From Sphingomonas cavernae (GTDB lineage: Bacteria; Pseudomonadota; Alphaproteobacteria; Sphingomonadales; Sphingomonadaceae): a stretch of 64,000 nt of DNA. The position numbers and the translations under genes were made by a program. Below, piece by piece: positions 1 through 8,845 of the stretch. Numbering within the stretch: position 1 is the first letter of the stretch; every line of letters starts with the position of its first letter. The notes beneath the pieces were generated by a model. The model saw only the letters and a program-made list of their open reading frames with translations. It did not search any database and had not been told where the DNA came from. The stretch is taken from positions 374,501 through 438,500 of the forward strand of contig NZ_QYUM01000003.1 of assembly GCF_003590775.1 (NCBI RefSeq). The letters run 5' to 3'.

Positions 1-1208
1 ACCTTCTCGGAGATGCGAATGTCGCTGGTCCTATCGAACATGCGGTTGAGGGCGACGACCGTTTCTGCGCGCGCGAGCGGCGCGCCGGGACAGGCATGGC
101 GGCCGGCGCCGAATGCCACATGCAAGCGGGCGTTCTTCCGGTCCAGCTCGAACTCTCCGGGGTTTTCGAACTTGCGCGAATCCCGGTTGGCGGCGCTGTT
201 GGAGACATACAGGAAGCTACCGGCCGGGATATCGATGCCACCGAGGCTCGTCGGTTTTTTGGCCAGTCGGAAGTCGCCCTTCACCGGGCCCTCGATCCGC
301 AGGCATTCCTCGACGAAATTGGGGATCAGGCTGCGATCCTCGCGAAGACGTTGCTGAATGTCCGGGCGCTCGCCGATCACCTTGAACGCATAGCTCAGCA
401 GCCGCACCGTGGTTTCCTGTCCGGCGGAGAACAGGTTGGCGGCAATCCGGGCGACATCCATCGGCTCCGGCACCGCGCCGCCCGGGAAGGTGGCTTTGGC
501 GAGTCCCGTAAGGACATCCTCCCTGGGATTGCGCCTGCGGTCTTCGATATAGGCCGAGAATTTCTCGTAGAGAAAGACCAGCGGCCCGTGCGTGACCTCG
601 CCGTCCGTGCCGCCGACCACGGCTCCGCCACTCTCCTGCTCCACGCGTATGAGGTGTTTGCGGAACTCTACCCGATCCTCGGGCGGCACGCCCAACAGGT
701 CGGATACGACGAGTACGGCGAAGGGCTGGGCGAAGGCGTCCATGAACTCGCACTCGCCACGGGAAAGGAAGGTGTCGATCTGTTCGTCGGCCAGCTTCCA
801 CATGAAGTCCTCATTTTCCTTGAGGCGCTTCGGGGTGATCAGCGACATCAGCAACGCCCTGTGGGCGGTGTGCTCCGGCGGATCCATGGTCGGGAGCTGA
901 TCGCTGAACGGCGTCTGGTCGCGATACTCTTCGATCAGCTCGGAAATATCTTCGTTTTCGTGCCCCTTCAGAGGAATGGGGCAGCCCGCAAACGGTCCCG
1001 TGGTCGACATGCAGGAAGAAAAGCGCGCGGGATCGTTGTAGACCTCAAGGGCTTCGTCGTAACCCGTTACCATGAAGACGCCCTGATGCGGCTCACGCAC
1101 GACCGGAGACTGGTCTCTCAAATAGTCGAAATAGGGGTACGGATCGTTGACGAACCGGTCGCTGCGGAAGAAATCATGCTCTTCAAACGCGTTGGGCGTA
1201 TCGTTCAT
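1..1208 (-). CDS. Cytochrome P450, C-terminus cut by window edge
   Basis: Heme-thiolate monooxygenase that would insert one oxygen atom into an organic substrate using electrons from a ferredoxin or similar partner; none is encoded nearby. About 402 residues are visible. The I-helix carries AGQETT, the K-helix ExxR appears as ECLR, and the heme loop is FGAGRHACPG with the proximal Cys at about residue 373, so all diagnostic P450 elements are present and only the last few residues lie outside the window. The ATG at 1208 follows a good AAAGGAGAG ribosome binding site. It has no membrane anchor, as expected of a soluble bacterial class I P450. Substrate unknown; bacterial steroid, terpene or aromatic hydroxylases are possible. 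It lies beside the ctrA-tail repeat and catalase and may belong to the same accessory segment. Confidence 0.93.
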   Translation of the reverse strand, partial: MNDTPNAFEEHDFFRSDRFVNDPYPYFDYLRDQSPVVREPHQGVFMVTGYDEALEVYNDPARFSSCMSTTGPFAGCPIPLKGHENEDISELIEEYRDQTPFSDQLPTMDPPEHTAHRALLMSLITPKRLKENEDFMWKLADEQIDTFLSRGECEFMDAFAQPFAVLVVSDLLGVPPEDRVEFRKHLIRVEQESGGAVVGGTDGEVTHGPLVFLYEKFSAYIEDRRRNPREDVLTGLAKATFPGGAVPEPMDVARIAANLFSAGQETTVRLLSYAFKVIGERPDIQQRLREDRSLIPNFVEECLRIEGPVKGDFRLAKKPTSLGGIDIPAGSFLYVSNSAANRDSRKFENPGEFELDRKNARLHVAFGAGRHACPGAPLARAETVVALNRMFDRTSDIRISEK

Positions 1209-1376
1209 GTTCTCTCCTTTGGCACGCCGTCGGCATATTCACGGTTCACAATCGGCTGAAAGCCGACCCGGCGTATAACAATGTCGCTGCACATCGGCCA
1301 CGAGTCCGCTTTGGATACAAATGCTCATCGCCCCGACGATCCACTCTGGTCGCTGACGGTCGCCTGGATGAGGAAG

Positions 1377-1485
1377 AATTTCGTTGTAAGTCAGGCGACT
1401 TGGGTTTCCACATCCAGATCCACACCCTCGTCCTCGGAATCGCGCAGCTCATAGCCGCGGCCCCAGACGGTCTCGACATAATTGT
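1377..1485 (-). pseudogene. Diverged copy of the ctrA 3' end (remnant)
   Basis: This 109-bp stretch aligns without gaps to 3789-3897, the end of the real ctrA, with about seven mismatches (roughly 94 percent identity). It encodes the same last 30 residues apart from two changes, including the same stop codon position (1391-1393), for example VETVWGRGY then [16 protein letters not shown]. Upstream of 1485 the similarity to ctrA stops abruptly. It therefore looks like a leftover or imported ctrA tail, not a second regulator. Most differences are synonymous, so the copy was under protein-level selection, probably in another strain's ctrA, before it was cut off. The rest of the 1209-1601 gap shows no gene; its right part should hold the catalase promoter, which I could not define. 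Confidence 0.85.
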
Positions 1486-1601
1486 GGTGATCAACTCGAG
1501 CATTCAAAACGGAGCTGCGCAGGGAATCAGACGATCCGCGGACCTTTTCGCATCTGTCGCCAGTTGGCTTGAAGCACGGACGGGGCGCAGGAGAGGACGC
1601 G

Positions 1602-3701
1602 ATGGCCAAGAAAGCTCATTATGAAACGCAACCTGGCAACGGCGGCGAGGCACACCAGCAGATTCCGCGAGACGCGTCGCACGACCCGGAAGGTCATCTG
1701 ACGACCAGCCAGGGAATTCGCATTTCGGACAACCAGAATCAGTTGAAGGCAGGGGCGCGTGGGCCCGTGCTGCTGGAAGATTTCGTGCTGCGCGAAAAAA
1801 TCTTCCACTTCGACCATGAGCGCATTCCCGAACGTATCGTTCACGCGCGCGGCAGTGCGGCGCACGGATATTTCGAACTCTATGACTCGCTTGCCGACAT
1901 TACCCGCGCGGACCTGTTCCAGCGGGCAGGCGAGAAAACCCCCGTGTTCACCCGGTTTTCCACGGTCGCAGGGGGCGCTGGCTCGGTCGATACGCCGCGC
2001 GACGTGCGAGGGTTTGCGGTTAAATTCTACACCAAGGAAGGCAATTGGGATCTGGTCGGAAACAATATCCCGGTCTTCTTCATCCAGGATGCCATCAAGT
2101 TTCCCGATCTTGTCCACTCGGTAAAGATGGAAGCGGATCGGGGCTATCCCCAATCCGCCACCGCGCACGACACGTTCTGGGACTTTATCGGGCTCATGCC
2201 GGAGTCGATGCACATGGTCATGTGGATCATGTCGGACAGGACGATCCCGCGCAGTCTGCGCACGATACAGGGCTTCGGCGTCCATACCTTCCGCTTCGTC
2301 AACGCCAGGGGCAAGTCCACCTTCGTCAAGTTTCACTGGAAGCCGAAGCTGGGACTGCGATCGACGATCTGGGATGAAGCCGTGAAAATCGCAGGCGCGG
2401 ATCCTGACTTTCACAGGCGCGATCTGTTCGAAGCGATCGAGAGCGGCGATTTCCCCGAATGGGAACTGGGCATCCAGACGTTTGACGAGGAATTTGCCGA
2501 CGGCCTGCCCTATGATGTGCTCGACGCGACCAAGATCATCCCCGAAGAGATCCTGCCCGTCCAGCCGATCGGCCGGATGGTCCTTGACCGCTGGCCAGAC
2601 AATTTCTTCGCGGAAACCGAACAGGTCGCCTATTGCCCGGCCAACATCGTTCCCGGAATCGATTTCAGCAACGATCCGCTGCTTCAGGGACGGCTGTTCA
2701 GCTATCTCGATACCCAGCTCAAACGGCTCGGATCGGCCAATTTTCACCAGATCCCGATCAATGCGCCCAAATGTCCCGTCATGAACTTCCAGCGCGACGG
2801 CCATATGCAGATGATGCAGCCGCAAGGTCGCGCCAACTACGAACCCAACAGCCTCGCCGAGGCCGGTGAGGAGGCAGGACCCCGCGAATGCCCGGCGACA
2901 GGTTTTACGAGCTTTGCCGGAAGGAACGCGGCCGATGAACAGGGCGACAAGCTTCGCATCCGCGCCGAGAGCTTCGCCGATCACTACAGCCAGGCGCGCA
3001 TGTTCTACCGCTCGCTCGATCCCGCCGAACAAGCGCATCTCGCCTCGGCCTTGGTGTTCGAGCTTTCGAAGGTCGATCTTGAGCATGTTCGTACGCGGAT
3101 GCTCGCCAATCTCGGCAATGTGGATACCGCGTTGTCCGGGCGCGTGGCTCAGGGTCTCGGGATGGAATGCCCTGAGCCATCGGCAACCGCCGCTCCGGTG
3201 CAGGATTTGAAGCAATCGCCCGCGCTGCGGCTGGTCCGCGGAGCACTGGAGCTCGACTCGCTGGAGGGACAGACGGTGGGGATCCTCATCGCCGACGGCT
3301 CCGATGCTGGCGCGCTGAAAAAATTGAAGTCGGAAGTCGAGGCTGCCGGAGCGAGAGCGCTGATCATTGCGCCCAAGGTTGGATCGACGGTGCTGTCCGA
3401 CGGCAAGGCCATTGCCGCCGACGCGCAGCTTGCCGGGTGTCCATCGGTCATGGTCGATGCGATCGCGCTCGTTCTCTCGGAGGATGGTACGCAAGCGCTC
3501 ACGGGTGAAGCCGCTGCGGTTCAGTTCGTGATGGACGCCTTCGGCCATCTGAAGGCAATCGGCCATACGCCCGCTTGCAAGCCGCTTCTGGACAAGGCTG
3601 GCGTCGTCACCGACGAGGGCGTGGTGCCCATCGAACGGTTCGCCGGCATCGCCGGCAAGCGCTTCTGGGACCGCGAACCATCGCTGCGCACACTTGCGTG
3701 A
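1602..3701 (+). CDS. katE: Catalase, large-subunit (HPII/KatE-like)
   Basis: Heme catalase that disproportionates hydrogen peroxide in the cytoplasm. The 699-residue length, N-terminal extension and extra C-terminal domain (about residues 540-699, DJ-1/class I glutamine amidotransferase-like) are those of clade 2 large-subunit catalases such as E. coli HPII. The distal His lies in [11 protein letters not shown] (His88), the conserved [14 protein letters not shown] is present, and RLFSYLDTQ carries the proximal heme Tyr. The ATG at 1602 is chosen because AGGAG precedes it; an upstream in-frame start at 1569 would add 11 unlikely residues. It is convergent with ctrA across a perfect palindromic terminator. 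It sits between two copies of the ctrA 3' end, suggesting acquisition or rearrangement. Confidence 0.96.
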   Translation: MAKKAHYETQPGNGGEAHQQIPRDASHDPEGHLTTSQGIRISDNQNQLKAGARGPVLLEDFVLREKIFHFDHERIPERIVHARGSAAHGYFELYDSLADITRADLFQRAGEKTPVFTRFSTVAGGAGSVDTPRDVRGFAVKFYTKEGNWDLVGNNIPVFFIQDAIKFPDLVHSVKMEADRGYPQSATAHDTFWDFIGLMPESMHMVMWIMSDRTIPRSLRTIQGFGVHTFRFVNARGKSTFVKFHWKPKLGLRSTIWDEAVKIAGADPDFHRRDLFEAIESGDFPEWELGIQTFDEEFADGLPYDVLDATKIIPEEILPVQPIGRMVLDRWPDNFFAETEQVAYCPANIVPGIDFSNDPLLQGRLFSYLDTQLKRLGSANFHQIPINAPKCPVMNFQRDGHMQMMQPQGRANYEPNSLAEAGEEAGPRECPATGFTSFAGRNAADEQGDKLRIRAESFADHYSQARMFYRSLDPAEQAHLASALVFELSKVDLEHVRTRMLANLGNVDTALSGRVAQGLGMECPEPSATAAPVQDLKQSPALRLVRGALELDSLEGQTVGILIADGSDAGALKKLKSEVEAAGARALIIAPKVGSTVLSDGKAIAADAQLAGCPSVMVDAIALVLSEDGTQALTGEAAAVQFVMDAFGHLKAIGHTPACKPLLDKAGVVTDEGVVPIERFAGIAGKRFWDREPSLRTLA

Positions 3702-3746
3702 CAGCGCATCGCCTTGCGCGCGCGATCGCCTGGCCCGCGCACGAGA

Positions 3747-3776
3747 AAGGCCGGCGAAGCATGCTTCGCCGGCCTT
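3747..3776. terminator. Bidirectional terminator between katE and ctrA
   Basis: A perfect 30-bp palindrome: arms AAGGCCGGCGAAG and CTTCGCCGGCCTT around CATG. It lies between the convergent stops of katE (3701) and ctrA (3803) and should fold into a very stable hairpin on either transcript. Confidence 0.8.
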
Positions 3777-3788
3777 CCACCCTCGGGA

Positions 3789-3897
3789 AATTTCGTTGCA
3801 GGTCAGGCGACCTGGGTTTCCACATCCAGATCCACGCCCTCGTCCTCGGAATCGCGCAGCACGTAGCCGCGGCCCCAGACGGTCTCGATATAATTGT
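3789..3897. repeat. Direct repeat copy within ctrA 3' end
   Basis: The partner of 1377-1485: same orientation, 2412 bp apart, about 94 percent identical. This copy is the true end of ctrA plus about 14 bp beyond the stop codon. The two copies bracket the catalase gene and its terminator. Confidence 0.85.
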
Positions 3898-4519
3898 CGC
3901 CGCTGCACGCGAGGCTCAGCTTCTTGCGCAGCTTGCAGATGAAGACGTCGATGATCTTGAGCTCGGGTTCGTCCATGCCGCCGTAAAGGTGGTTGAGGAA
4001 CATTTCCTTGGTGAGCGTCGTGCCCTTGCGCAGCGAGAGCAGCTCGAGCATCGCATATTCCTTGCCCGTCAGATGCACGCGCGCGCCGTCGACCTCGACG
4101 GTCTTGGCGTCGAGGTTAACGGCAAGCTTGCCCGTGCGGATCACCGACTGGCTGTGGCCCTTGGAACGGCGGACGACCGCGTGAATGCGCGCGATCAGCT
4201 CTTCGCGGTGGAAGGGCTTGGTGACGTAATCGTCGGCGCCGAAGCCGAACGAGCGCACCTTGGAATCCATCTCGGCGACGCCTGAAAGGATGAGCACGGG
4301 CGTTTGCACCTTGGCCGACCGCAGCTTCTTGAGCACGTCATAGCCATGCATGTCGGGCAGGTTGAGGTCGAGCAGGATGATGTCGTAGTCGTACAGCTTG
4401 CCGAGATCGAGGCCCTCTTCGCCCAGATCGGTCGTGTAGACGTTGAAGCCTTCCGTGGAGAGCATCAGTTCGATGGCCTTCGCCGTCGTCGGCTCGTCTT
4501 CGATCAGCAGCACCCGCAT
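3803..4519 (-). CDS. ctrA: Cell-cycle response regulator CtrA
   Basis: OmpR-type response regulator that controls cell-cycle, motility and envelope genes in Alphaproteobacteria. 238 residues: receiver domain 1-120 with the acceptor Asp51 in [14 protein letters not shown], then a winged-helix DNA-binding domain ending in [10 protein letters not shown]. The acidic tail [16 protein letters not shown] is unusual in that it ends in Val-Ala-like residues, as the proteolysis signal of Caulobacter CtrA ends in Ala-Ala. The ATG at 4519 starts the typical MRVLLIEDE; the open frame runs 24 codons further upstream without a plausible start. A perfect CtrA box and two GANTC sites lie upstream, arguing for autoregulation and methylation-sensitive control as in Caulobacter. 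Confidence 0.97.
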   Translation of the reverse strand: MRVLLIEDEPTTAKAIELMLSTEGFNVYTTDLGEEGLDLGKLYDYDIILLDLNLPDMHGYDVLKKLRSAKVQTPVLILSGVAEMDSKVRSFGFGADDYVTKPFHREELIARIHAVVRRSKGHSQSVIRTGKLAVNLDAKTVEVDGARVHLTGKEYAMLELLSLRKGTTLTKEMFLNHLYGGMDEPELKIIDVFICKLRKKLSLACSGDNYIETVWGRGYVLRDSEDEGVDLDVETQVA

Positions 4520-4612
4520 TGTGGAACCCCCTGTCGCTCGGGATGCGTGCGCCCTCGCGGCGCTGCGTTCCCCGACCCCTTCATTAACCAAACGACATCT
4601 GAACGCAAAAGG

Positions 4613-4679
4613 TTAATTTCAAATTAAGCGGCCTAACTCAACGAGTCGCGAGGGGTTATTGGCGAACGGACTGTGATTC
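4613..4679 (-). promoter_or_regulatory. ctrA promoter: CtrA box plus two GANTC sites
   Basis: TTAA at 4613-4616 and TTAA at 4624-4627 are separated by exactly seven bases, the full CtrA-binding consensus, about 95-108 bp upstream of the ctrA start. GAGTC (4643-4647) and GATTC (4675-4679) are CcrM methylation sites; the second lies in the end of the LysR gene. This layout matches the known logic of ctrA promoters (autoregulation and hemimethylation-dependent firing); the transcription start is inferred, not seen. Confidence 0.75.
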
Positions 4680-5582
4680 GGTGGCGCATAATTTCCGGAA
4701 GCGCGTGCTCAGAAATTCGATCAGCAACTCCACACGCGTCGGACGCGGGCCACTTGGAGGGCTCAGCAGATGGAGCGCGACGGGGGGCATCGCCCAGTTC
4801 CGGAGTATCGGCTCGAGCGTGCCCGCCGCGATGTCGGCGTCGACAATGAAGTCGGGCAGACGCGCGACACCGAGGCCTGCACGGAGTGCCGGCAGCATCG
4901 CCTCGCCGCTGTTGCAGCGCAGCGGGCCGTCCAGCCGAACCGATGCCTCCTCGCCGTCGGGGCCGCGAAAGCGCCAGAGGTCGGGATTGGCGACATTGGT
5001 GTAGGCGATGCACCGGTGCTCGGCGAGCTGCGCCGGATGTGTCGGGCGGCCGTGGCGCTCGAAATAGGCGGGGGCCGCCACGACATGTGCGTCGATCGCG
5101 CCGAGACGGCGGGCGCGCAGCGAACTGTCGGGCAGCGCCGCGATCCTGAGCGCGATATCGAAGCCCATTTCGATGATGTCGACCTTTTCGTCGCTGAAAT
5201 GCAGGTCGACCTTGATCCCCGGATGCTGTGCAAGGAAATCGGCGATCGCGGGCGCGACATGCATCAGTCCGAAGGTCATGGGCGCCGCAACGCGGACGAT
5301 GCCCGCCGGCGCGGTGGCTTCGCCGCGCGCGGCTTCCTCGGCAGCCTCGGCCTCGGCGACGATGCGCTGCGCGTGCGCCGCCAGCGCCTTGCCGCTCTCG
5401 GTCAGCGAAAGCCGGCGCGATGTGCGATGGAACAGCGCTGCGCCCAGATGCTCCTCGAGCCGCGTCACCGCTTTCGAGACCGTGGCCTTGGAAAGGCCCA
5501 GTGAGTCCGCCGCGGCGGTGAACGATCGAAATTCGACGACTTTCGCGAAAATCGCCCAGGCTTCGAAATCGGGAAGGCGCAT
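4656..5582 (-). CDS. LysR-family transcriptional regulator
   Basis: 308-residue LysR regulator: N-terminal winged helix (residues 1-65, with FTAAADSLGLSKATVSKAVTRLEEHLG as the recognition helix region and LFHRTSRRLSLTESG following) and a C-terminal periplasmic-binding-like effector domain. It is divergent from the pirin gene with 108 bp between the starts, the usual arrangement for a LysR protein controlling its neighbour, here the pirin-wrbA pair. An inverted repeat a few bases upstream of its own start is a likely site for autorepression. The effector is unknown; quinone or electrophile stress is a guess from the targets. Confidence 0.93.
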   Translation of the reverse strand: MRLPDFEAWAIFAKVVEFRSFTAAADSLGLSKATVSKAVTRLEEHLGAALFHRTSRRLSLTESGKALAAHAQRIVAEAEAAEEAARGEATAPAGIVRVAAPMTFGLMHVAPAIADFLAQHPGIKVDLHFSDEKVDIIEMGFDIALRIAALPDSSLRARRLGAIDAHVVAAPAYFERHGRPTHPAQLAEHRCIAYTNVANPDLWRFRGPDGEEASVRLDGPLRCNSGEAMLPALRAGLGVARLPDFIVDADIAAGTLEPILRNWAMPPVALHLLSPPSGPRPTRVELLIEFLSTRFRKLCATESQSVRQ

Positions 5583-5587
5583 GATTC

Positions 5588-5629
5588 GAAACGATCTGTT
5601 TCAAAGGTTTCTATTTATGATCTGATCAT
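5588..5629. promoter_or_regulatory. Likely LysR operators in the lysR-pirin gap
   Basis: Two dyads occupy the short divergent region: GAAAC-GATCT-GTTTC at 5588-5602, and ATGATC-T-GATCAT at 5617-5629. The first lies six bases upstream of the lysR start, the second about 60 bp before the pirin start. Paired dyads of this kind are typical LysR binding and activation sites; binding is inferred. Confidence 0.5.
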
Positions 5630-5690
5630 GGCTTCTATCTTCTCCTCAAGCAAGCGGCGCCGAGACAGGCGCCTTCAGTGGAGTTTTGAC

Positions 5691-6389
5691 ATGATCGAGA
5701 AAAGGTCCTTCGAAAGCCTTGGCCATGCTGATCACGGCTGGCTGAACGCCCGGCATCATTTTTCCTTCGCCAACTATTATGACCCGGCGCGCATGGGCTG
5801 GGGTTCGATCCGCGTCTGGAACGACGACGAGATTGGCGCCAACAGCGGCTTCCCGCCGCACCCGCACGCCGACATGGAGATCATCACCTATGTCCGCGAC
5901 GGCGCGATCACGCATCAGGACAGCATGGGCAACCAGGGCCGCACCGAGGCCGGCGACGTCCAGGTGATGAGCGCAGGAACGGGTGTCCGGCATTCCGAAT
6001 ATAATCTGGAGGCCGATACGACGCGGATCTTCCAGATCTGGATCGAACCCAAGCGCCGCGGCGGTGCCCCGAGCTGGGGCGCCAAGCCTTTTCCCAAGGG
6101 GGATCGCTCGGGCAAATTCGTGACGCTCGCCAGCGGTTTCGAGGGCGATGACGGCGCGCTGCCGATCCGCGCCGATGCCCGCGTCCTCGGCGCGACGCTC
6201 AAGGCGGGTGAGAGCCTGATCCACGGCGTCGGCGAGGGCCGTCATGCCTATCTCGTCCCCGCGACGGGCAGGATCACGGTCGACGACACCGAGTTCAAGG
6301 CGCGTGACGGTGCCGCGATCCCGGGTGGCAAGACCGTCACCATCACCGCGATCGAGGACAGCGAAATCGTCCTCGTCGACGCCGAGTAA
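5691..6389 (+). CDS. Pirin family protein (bicupin, quercetinase-like)
   Basis: 232-residue bicupin of the pirin family. The N-terminal cupin holds the metal-binding set HPHADMEI and the downstream [10 protein letters not shown], where His and Glu residues bind iron; bacterial pirins often have quercetin 2,3-dioxygenase activity or bind partner enzymes. The ATG at 5691 ([11 protein letters not shown]) follows GGAG and matches usual pirin starts; the open frame extends 21 codons upstream but that part is divergent regulatory DNA. It is followed after 88 bp by wrbA, so both are probably controlled by the divergent LysR regulator in response to quinone or redox stress. Confidence 0.92.
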   Translation: MIEKRSFESLGHADHGWLNARHHFSFANYYDPARMGWGSIRVWNDDEIGANSGFPPHPHADMEIITYVRDGAITHQDSMGNQGRTEAGDVQVMSAGTGVRHSEYNLEADTTRIFQIWIEPKRRGGAPSWGAKPFPKGDRSGKFVTLASGFEGDDGALPIRADARVLGATLKAGESLIHGVGEGRHAYLVPATGRITVDDTEFKARDGAAIPGGKTVTITAIEDSEIVLVDAE

Positions 6390-6477
6390 CAGTTCCCCCC
6401 GGTCGCCCGCGCATCCACCCTCCCAAGGCGCGGGCGGCCACCTTTCTTCCCCGGCTATTCTTCAAGGAGTGATTCCC

Positions 6478-7077
6478 ATGCCCAAAGTACTCGTGCTCTA
6501 TTATTCGACCTATGGTCACATCGAGACGATGGCGAATGCGATTGCCGAAGGTGCGCGGTCGGCAGGCGCCCAGGTCGACGTCAAGCGGGTTCCCGAGACG
6601 GTTCCAGAGGAAATCGCGCGCGCCAACCATTTCAAATATGATCAGGACGCGCCCGTAGCGACGATCGCCGATCTCGAGAATTACGACGCGATCGTCGTCG
6701 GCACGGGCACGCGCTTCGGCCGCATCAGCTCGCAGATGGCGGCGTTCCTCGATCAGGCCGGCGGCCTCTGGATGAAAGGCGCATTGAACGGCAAGGTTGG
6801 TGCAGCATTCACCGCCTCGGGCAGCCAGCATGGCGGGCAGGAGACCACGCTCTTCTCGATCATCACCAACCTGCTTCACTTCGGCATGACGATCGTCGGG
6901 CTCGACTATGGCTTTGCCGGCCAGATGGGCGTCGACGAGGTGAAGGGCGGCGCGCCATATGGCGCGACCACGATTACCGGCGGCGATGGCAGCCGCATGC
7001 CGAGCGAAACCGAACTCGACGGCGCCCGCTACCTCGGCGCGCGCGTCGCCAACACCGCGGCCAAGCTGTTCGGTTGA
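6478..7077 (+). CDS. wrbA: NAD(P)H:quinone oxidoreductase WrbA
   Basis: Flavodoxin-fold FMN protein that reduces quinones by two electrons, avoiding semiquinone radicals. At 199 residues it has the standard WrbA length. The FMN phosphate loop is near the N-terminus ([12 protein letters not shown]), followed by [19 protein letters not shown] and [15 protein letters not shown], all typical WrbA segments. A GGAG ribosome binding site precedes the ATG at 6478. It lies downstream of pirin in the same direction and a strong hairpin terminator follows, closing the unit. Confidence 0.95.
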   Translation: MPKVLVLYYSTYGHIETMANAIAEGARSAGAQVDVKRVPETVPEEIARANHFKYDQDAPVATIADLENYDAIVVGTGTRFGRISSQMAAFLDQAGGLWMKGALNGKVGAAFTASGSQHGGQETTLFSIITNLLHFGMTIVGLDYGFAGQMGVDEVKGGAPYGATTITGGDGSRMPSETELDGARYLGARVANTAAKLFG

Positions 7078-7087
7078 TCGCTCAACC

Positions 7088-7115
7088 GAGGACCCCGGTG
7101 AAGGCCGGGGTCCTC
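7088..7115 (+). terminator. Hairpin terminator after wrbA
   Basis: Eleven-base perfect stem GAGGACCCCGG (7088-7098) with CCGGGGTCCTC (7105-7115) around a six-base loop, followed by a short T-containing stretch, 11 bp after the wrbA stop. Confidence 0.7.
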
Positions 7116-7160
7116 GTAGTTTCGCTGGCATGACGTGGGCGGGAGTGGCATGGCGCGGCT

Positions 7161-7820
7161 ATGCTTACCGACCGCGTTCTTTTCATCGATGGCGAGGCGA
7201 TCATCCTCGACAAGCCGGCGGGGCTTCCCGTCGATGCGCCGCGCGACGGGTCGCTGAGCCTCGAAAACCACCTATCCTCGCTGACCTTCGGCTTCCAGCG
7301 CTGGCCGCTGCCCGTCCATCGGCTCGACCGCGACACAAGCGGCTGCCTGCTGCTTGCGCGCAATCCCAAGGCGCACAAGCGCTTCGCCGCGGCGTTCGAG
7401 GCGGGGACCGTCGAAAAACGCTATCTCGCGGTCGTCGACGGCGTTCCCGAGGCTGAAGATGGGCTCATCGACCTGCCGCTCGGCAAGACCAGCACGCGCG
7501 AGCGCGGCTGGCGAATGGTCGTCGATCCAAAGGGCAAGGCGGCGCGTACGCACTGGCGCCGCGTCCAGGTCGTCGGCGCGCGCGCGCTCATCGCCTTCAC
7601 CCCCGAGACGGGCCGCACGCACCAGATCCGCGCGCACGCGCTCTATGGTCTGGGCATGGGGATCGTCGGTGATCCCGTTTACGGCGCGTCCGATGGCGCG
7701 GGCATGCTGCTTCACAGCTACCGCCTGTCGGTGCCGCGCGAGGGCAAGCCGCCTGCCGAGGCGATCGCGCCGCTACCCGAACGCTTCACCAAATCCGGCT
7801 TTGCCTATGGCGAAGACTGA
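7161..7820 (+). CDS. RluA-family RNA pseudouridine synthase
   Basis: 219-residue pseudouridine synthase that isomerises a uridine in rRNA or tRNA. The catalytic Asp is in VHRLDRDTSGCLLLARN, and the RluA-family block ETGRTHQIRAHALYG and GDPVYG follow. There is no N-terminal S4 domain, so it belongs with the short RluA type that modifies tRNA and/or 23S rRNA; the exact target cannot be assigned. Its stop overlaps the start of the arfB gene by 14 bases, suggesting translational coupling. Confidence 0.92.
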   Translation: MLTDRVLFIDGEAIILDKPAGLPVDAPRDGSLSLENHLSSLTFGFQRWPLPVHRLDRDTSGCLLLARNPKAHKRFAAAFEAGTVEKRYLAVVDGVPEAEDGLIDLPLGKTSTRERGWRMVVDPKGKAARTHWRRVQVVGARALIAFTPETGRTHQIRAHALYGLGMGIVGDPVYGASDGAGMLLHSYRLSVPREGKPPAEAIAPLPERFTKSGFAYGED

Positions 7821-8223
7821 ATATCCGCCGGTTCCCGATGACGCGATCGTTGAGGAGAAATTCCTCGCCGCGACCGGGCCGGGTGGACAGAATGTCAACA
7901 AGGTCGCGACCGCAGTGCAGCTCCGCATCGACGCGTTCCGCCTCGGCATGCCGCCCTGGGCGTGGCAGCAGTTCAAGGAACTGGCGGGAAGCCGGCTGAC
8001 GTCCGCGGGCGAACTCGTCATCACGGCGCGACGTTTCCGCACGCAGGAGGCCAACCGCGCGGATGCGCGCGAACGCGCTGCCGAACTTGTCGCCAAGGCG
8101 CATGAGCGCCAGGCCAAACGCGTCAAGACCAAGCCGAGCCGGGCGGCCAAGGCGCGGCGGCTTGAGTCCAAGACCGCGCGTTCCCAGATCAAGAAGGGCC
8201 GTGGCCGGGTTTCGTGGGATTAG
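7807..8223 (+). CDS. arfB: Peptidyl-tRNA hydrolase ArfB (ribosome rescue)
   Basis: 138-residue stand-alone release-factor-like hydrolase (YaeJ/ICT1 family) that frees peptides from ribosomes stalled at mRNA 3' ends. The catalytic GGQ motif is in TGPGGQNVNKVAT (residues 26-28). The basic C-terminal tail rich in Lys and Arg (KRVKTKPSRAAKARR) is the part that enters the empty mRNA channel in E. coli ArfB. The start at 7807 lies inside the end of the pseudouridine synthase gene. Eight bases after its stop the fRMsr gene begins. Confidence 0.95.
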   Translation: MAKTEYPPVPDDAIVEEKFLAATGPGGQNVNKVATAVQLRIDAFRLGMPPWAWQQFKELAGSRLTSAGELVITARRFRTQEANRADARERAAELVAKAHERQAKRVKTKPSRAAKARRLESKTARSQIKKGRGRVSWD

Positions 8224-8231
8224 GAGCGATC

Positions 8232-8720
8232 ATGTACCAGTTCGATATCAAGACCAGCGGCGCCAAGGCCGAGCTTTATCGCGAGATGCTGGGTGCGCTC
8301 GACGCGCTGACCGCTGACGAGCCCGACACGATCGCGAACATGGCGAATGCCGCTGCGCTGATCTGGGAATATCTACCCGATCTCAACTGGTCGGGCTTCT
8401 ATCGCATGGTCGGCGATGAGCTGGTGCTCGGCCCCTTCCAGGGCAAGGCAGCGTGCATCCGTATCGCGCTGGGCAGCGGCGTCTGCGGCACCGCCGCGGC
8501 AACGCGCGAGACGCAGGTGGTTGCGGATGTGCATGCCTTTCCCGGCCATATCGCGTGCGACGCAGCCAGTGCTTCCGAACTGGTCGTGCCGATCGTCCAT
8601 GACAGCCGCCTGATCGGCGTCCTCGATCTCGACAGCCCGATAGCGGACCGCTTCGACGCCGAGGACGCGGCGGGGTGCGAGGCGCTGGTGACACTGCTCG
8701 CCTCTCGGATTGCGGGCTGA
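8232..8720 (+). CDS. msrC: Free methionine-(R)-sulfoxide reductase (GAF)
   Basis: 162-residue single GAF-domain protein matching fRMsr (MsrC/YebR), which reduces free L-methionine-(R)-sulfoxide using thioredoxin. Conserved family segments are visible: NWSGFYRM, the catalytic region GKAACIRIALGSGVCGTAA, and HIACDAASASELVVPI, giving the three Cys that form the resolving disulfides. TAGGAG precedes the ATG at 8232. It is the third gene of a tight run with the pseudouridine synthase and arfB. Confidence 0.93.
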   Translation: MYQFDIKTSGAKAELYREMLGALDALTADEPDTIANMANAAALIWEYLPDLNWSGFYRMVGDELVLGPFQGKAACIRIALGSGVCGTAAATRETQVVADVHAFPGHIACDAASASELVVPIVHDSRLIGVLDLDSPIADRFDAEDAAGCEALVTLLASRIAG

Positions 8721-8781
8721 CCTGCCCCGAAACGGGACGCGAATTGATGGTTAAATCCATGGCCAAGCTCGCGCCAAGGTG

Positions 8782-8796
8782 TTAAAAAAGCGTTAA
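8782..8796 (+). promoter_or_regulatory. Perfect CtrA box before the secreted protein gene
   Basis: TTAA (8782-8785), seven bases, TTAA (8793-8796): the complete CtrA recognition sequence, 49 bp upstream of the start at 8846. Its placement fits a promoter directly activated or repressed by CtrA. Confidence 0.7.
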
Positions 8797-8845
8797 TAAA
8801 TGCACAGTTCCCGGTCAAATCGGACCGGTCGGGAGATGTTGTTCA

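Noticed and set aside
1246-1609. Small minus-strand frames ending in the ctrA-like tail as a real regulator
   Set aside because: Only the last 30 codons match CtrA; the upstream parts are unrelated and there is no receiver or full DNA-binding domain.
1527-3908. 793-residue open frame opposite katE
   Set aside because: Antisense shadow of the catalase gene caused by high GC; the plus-strand frame has all catalase motifs.
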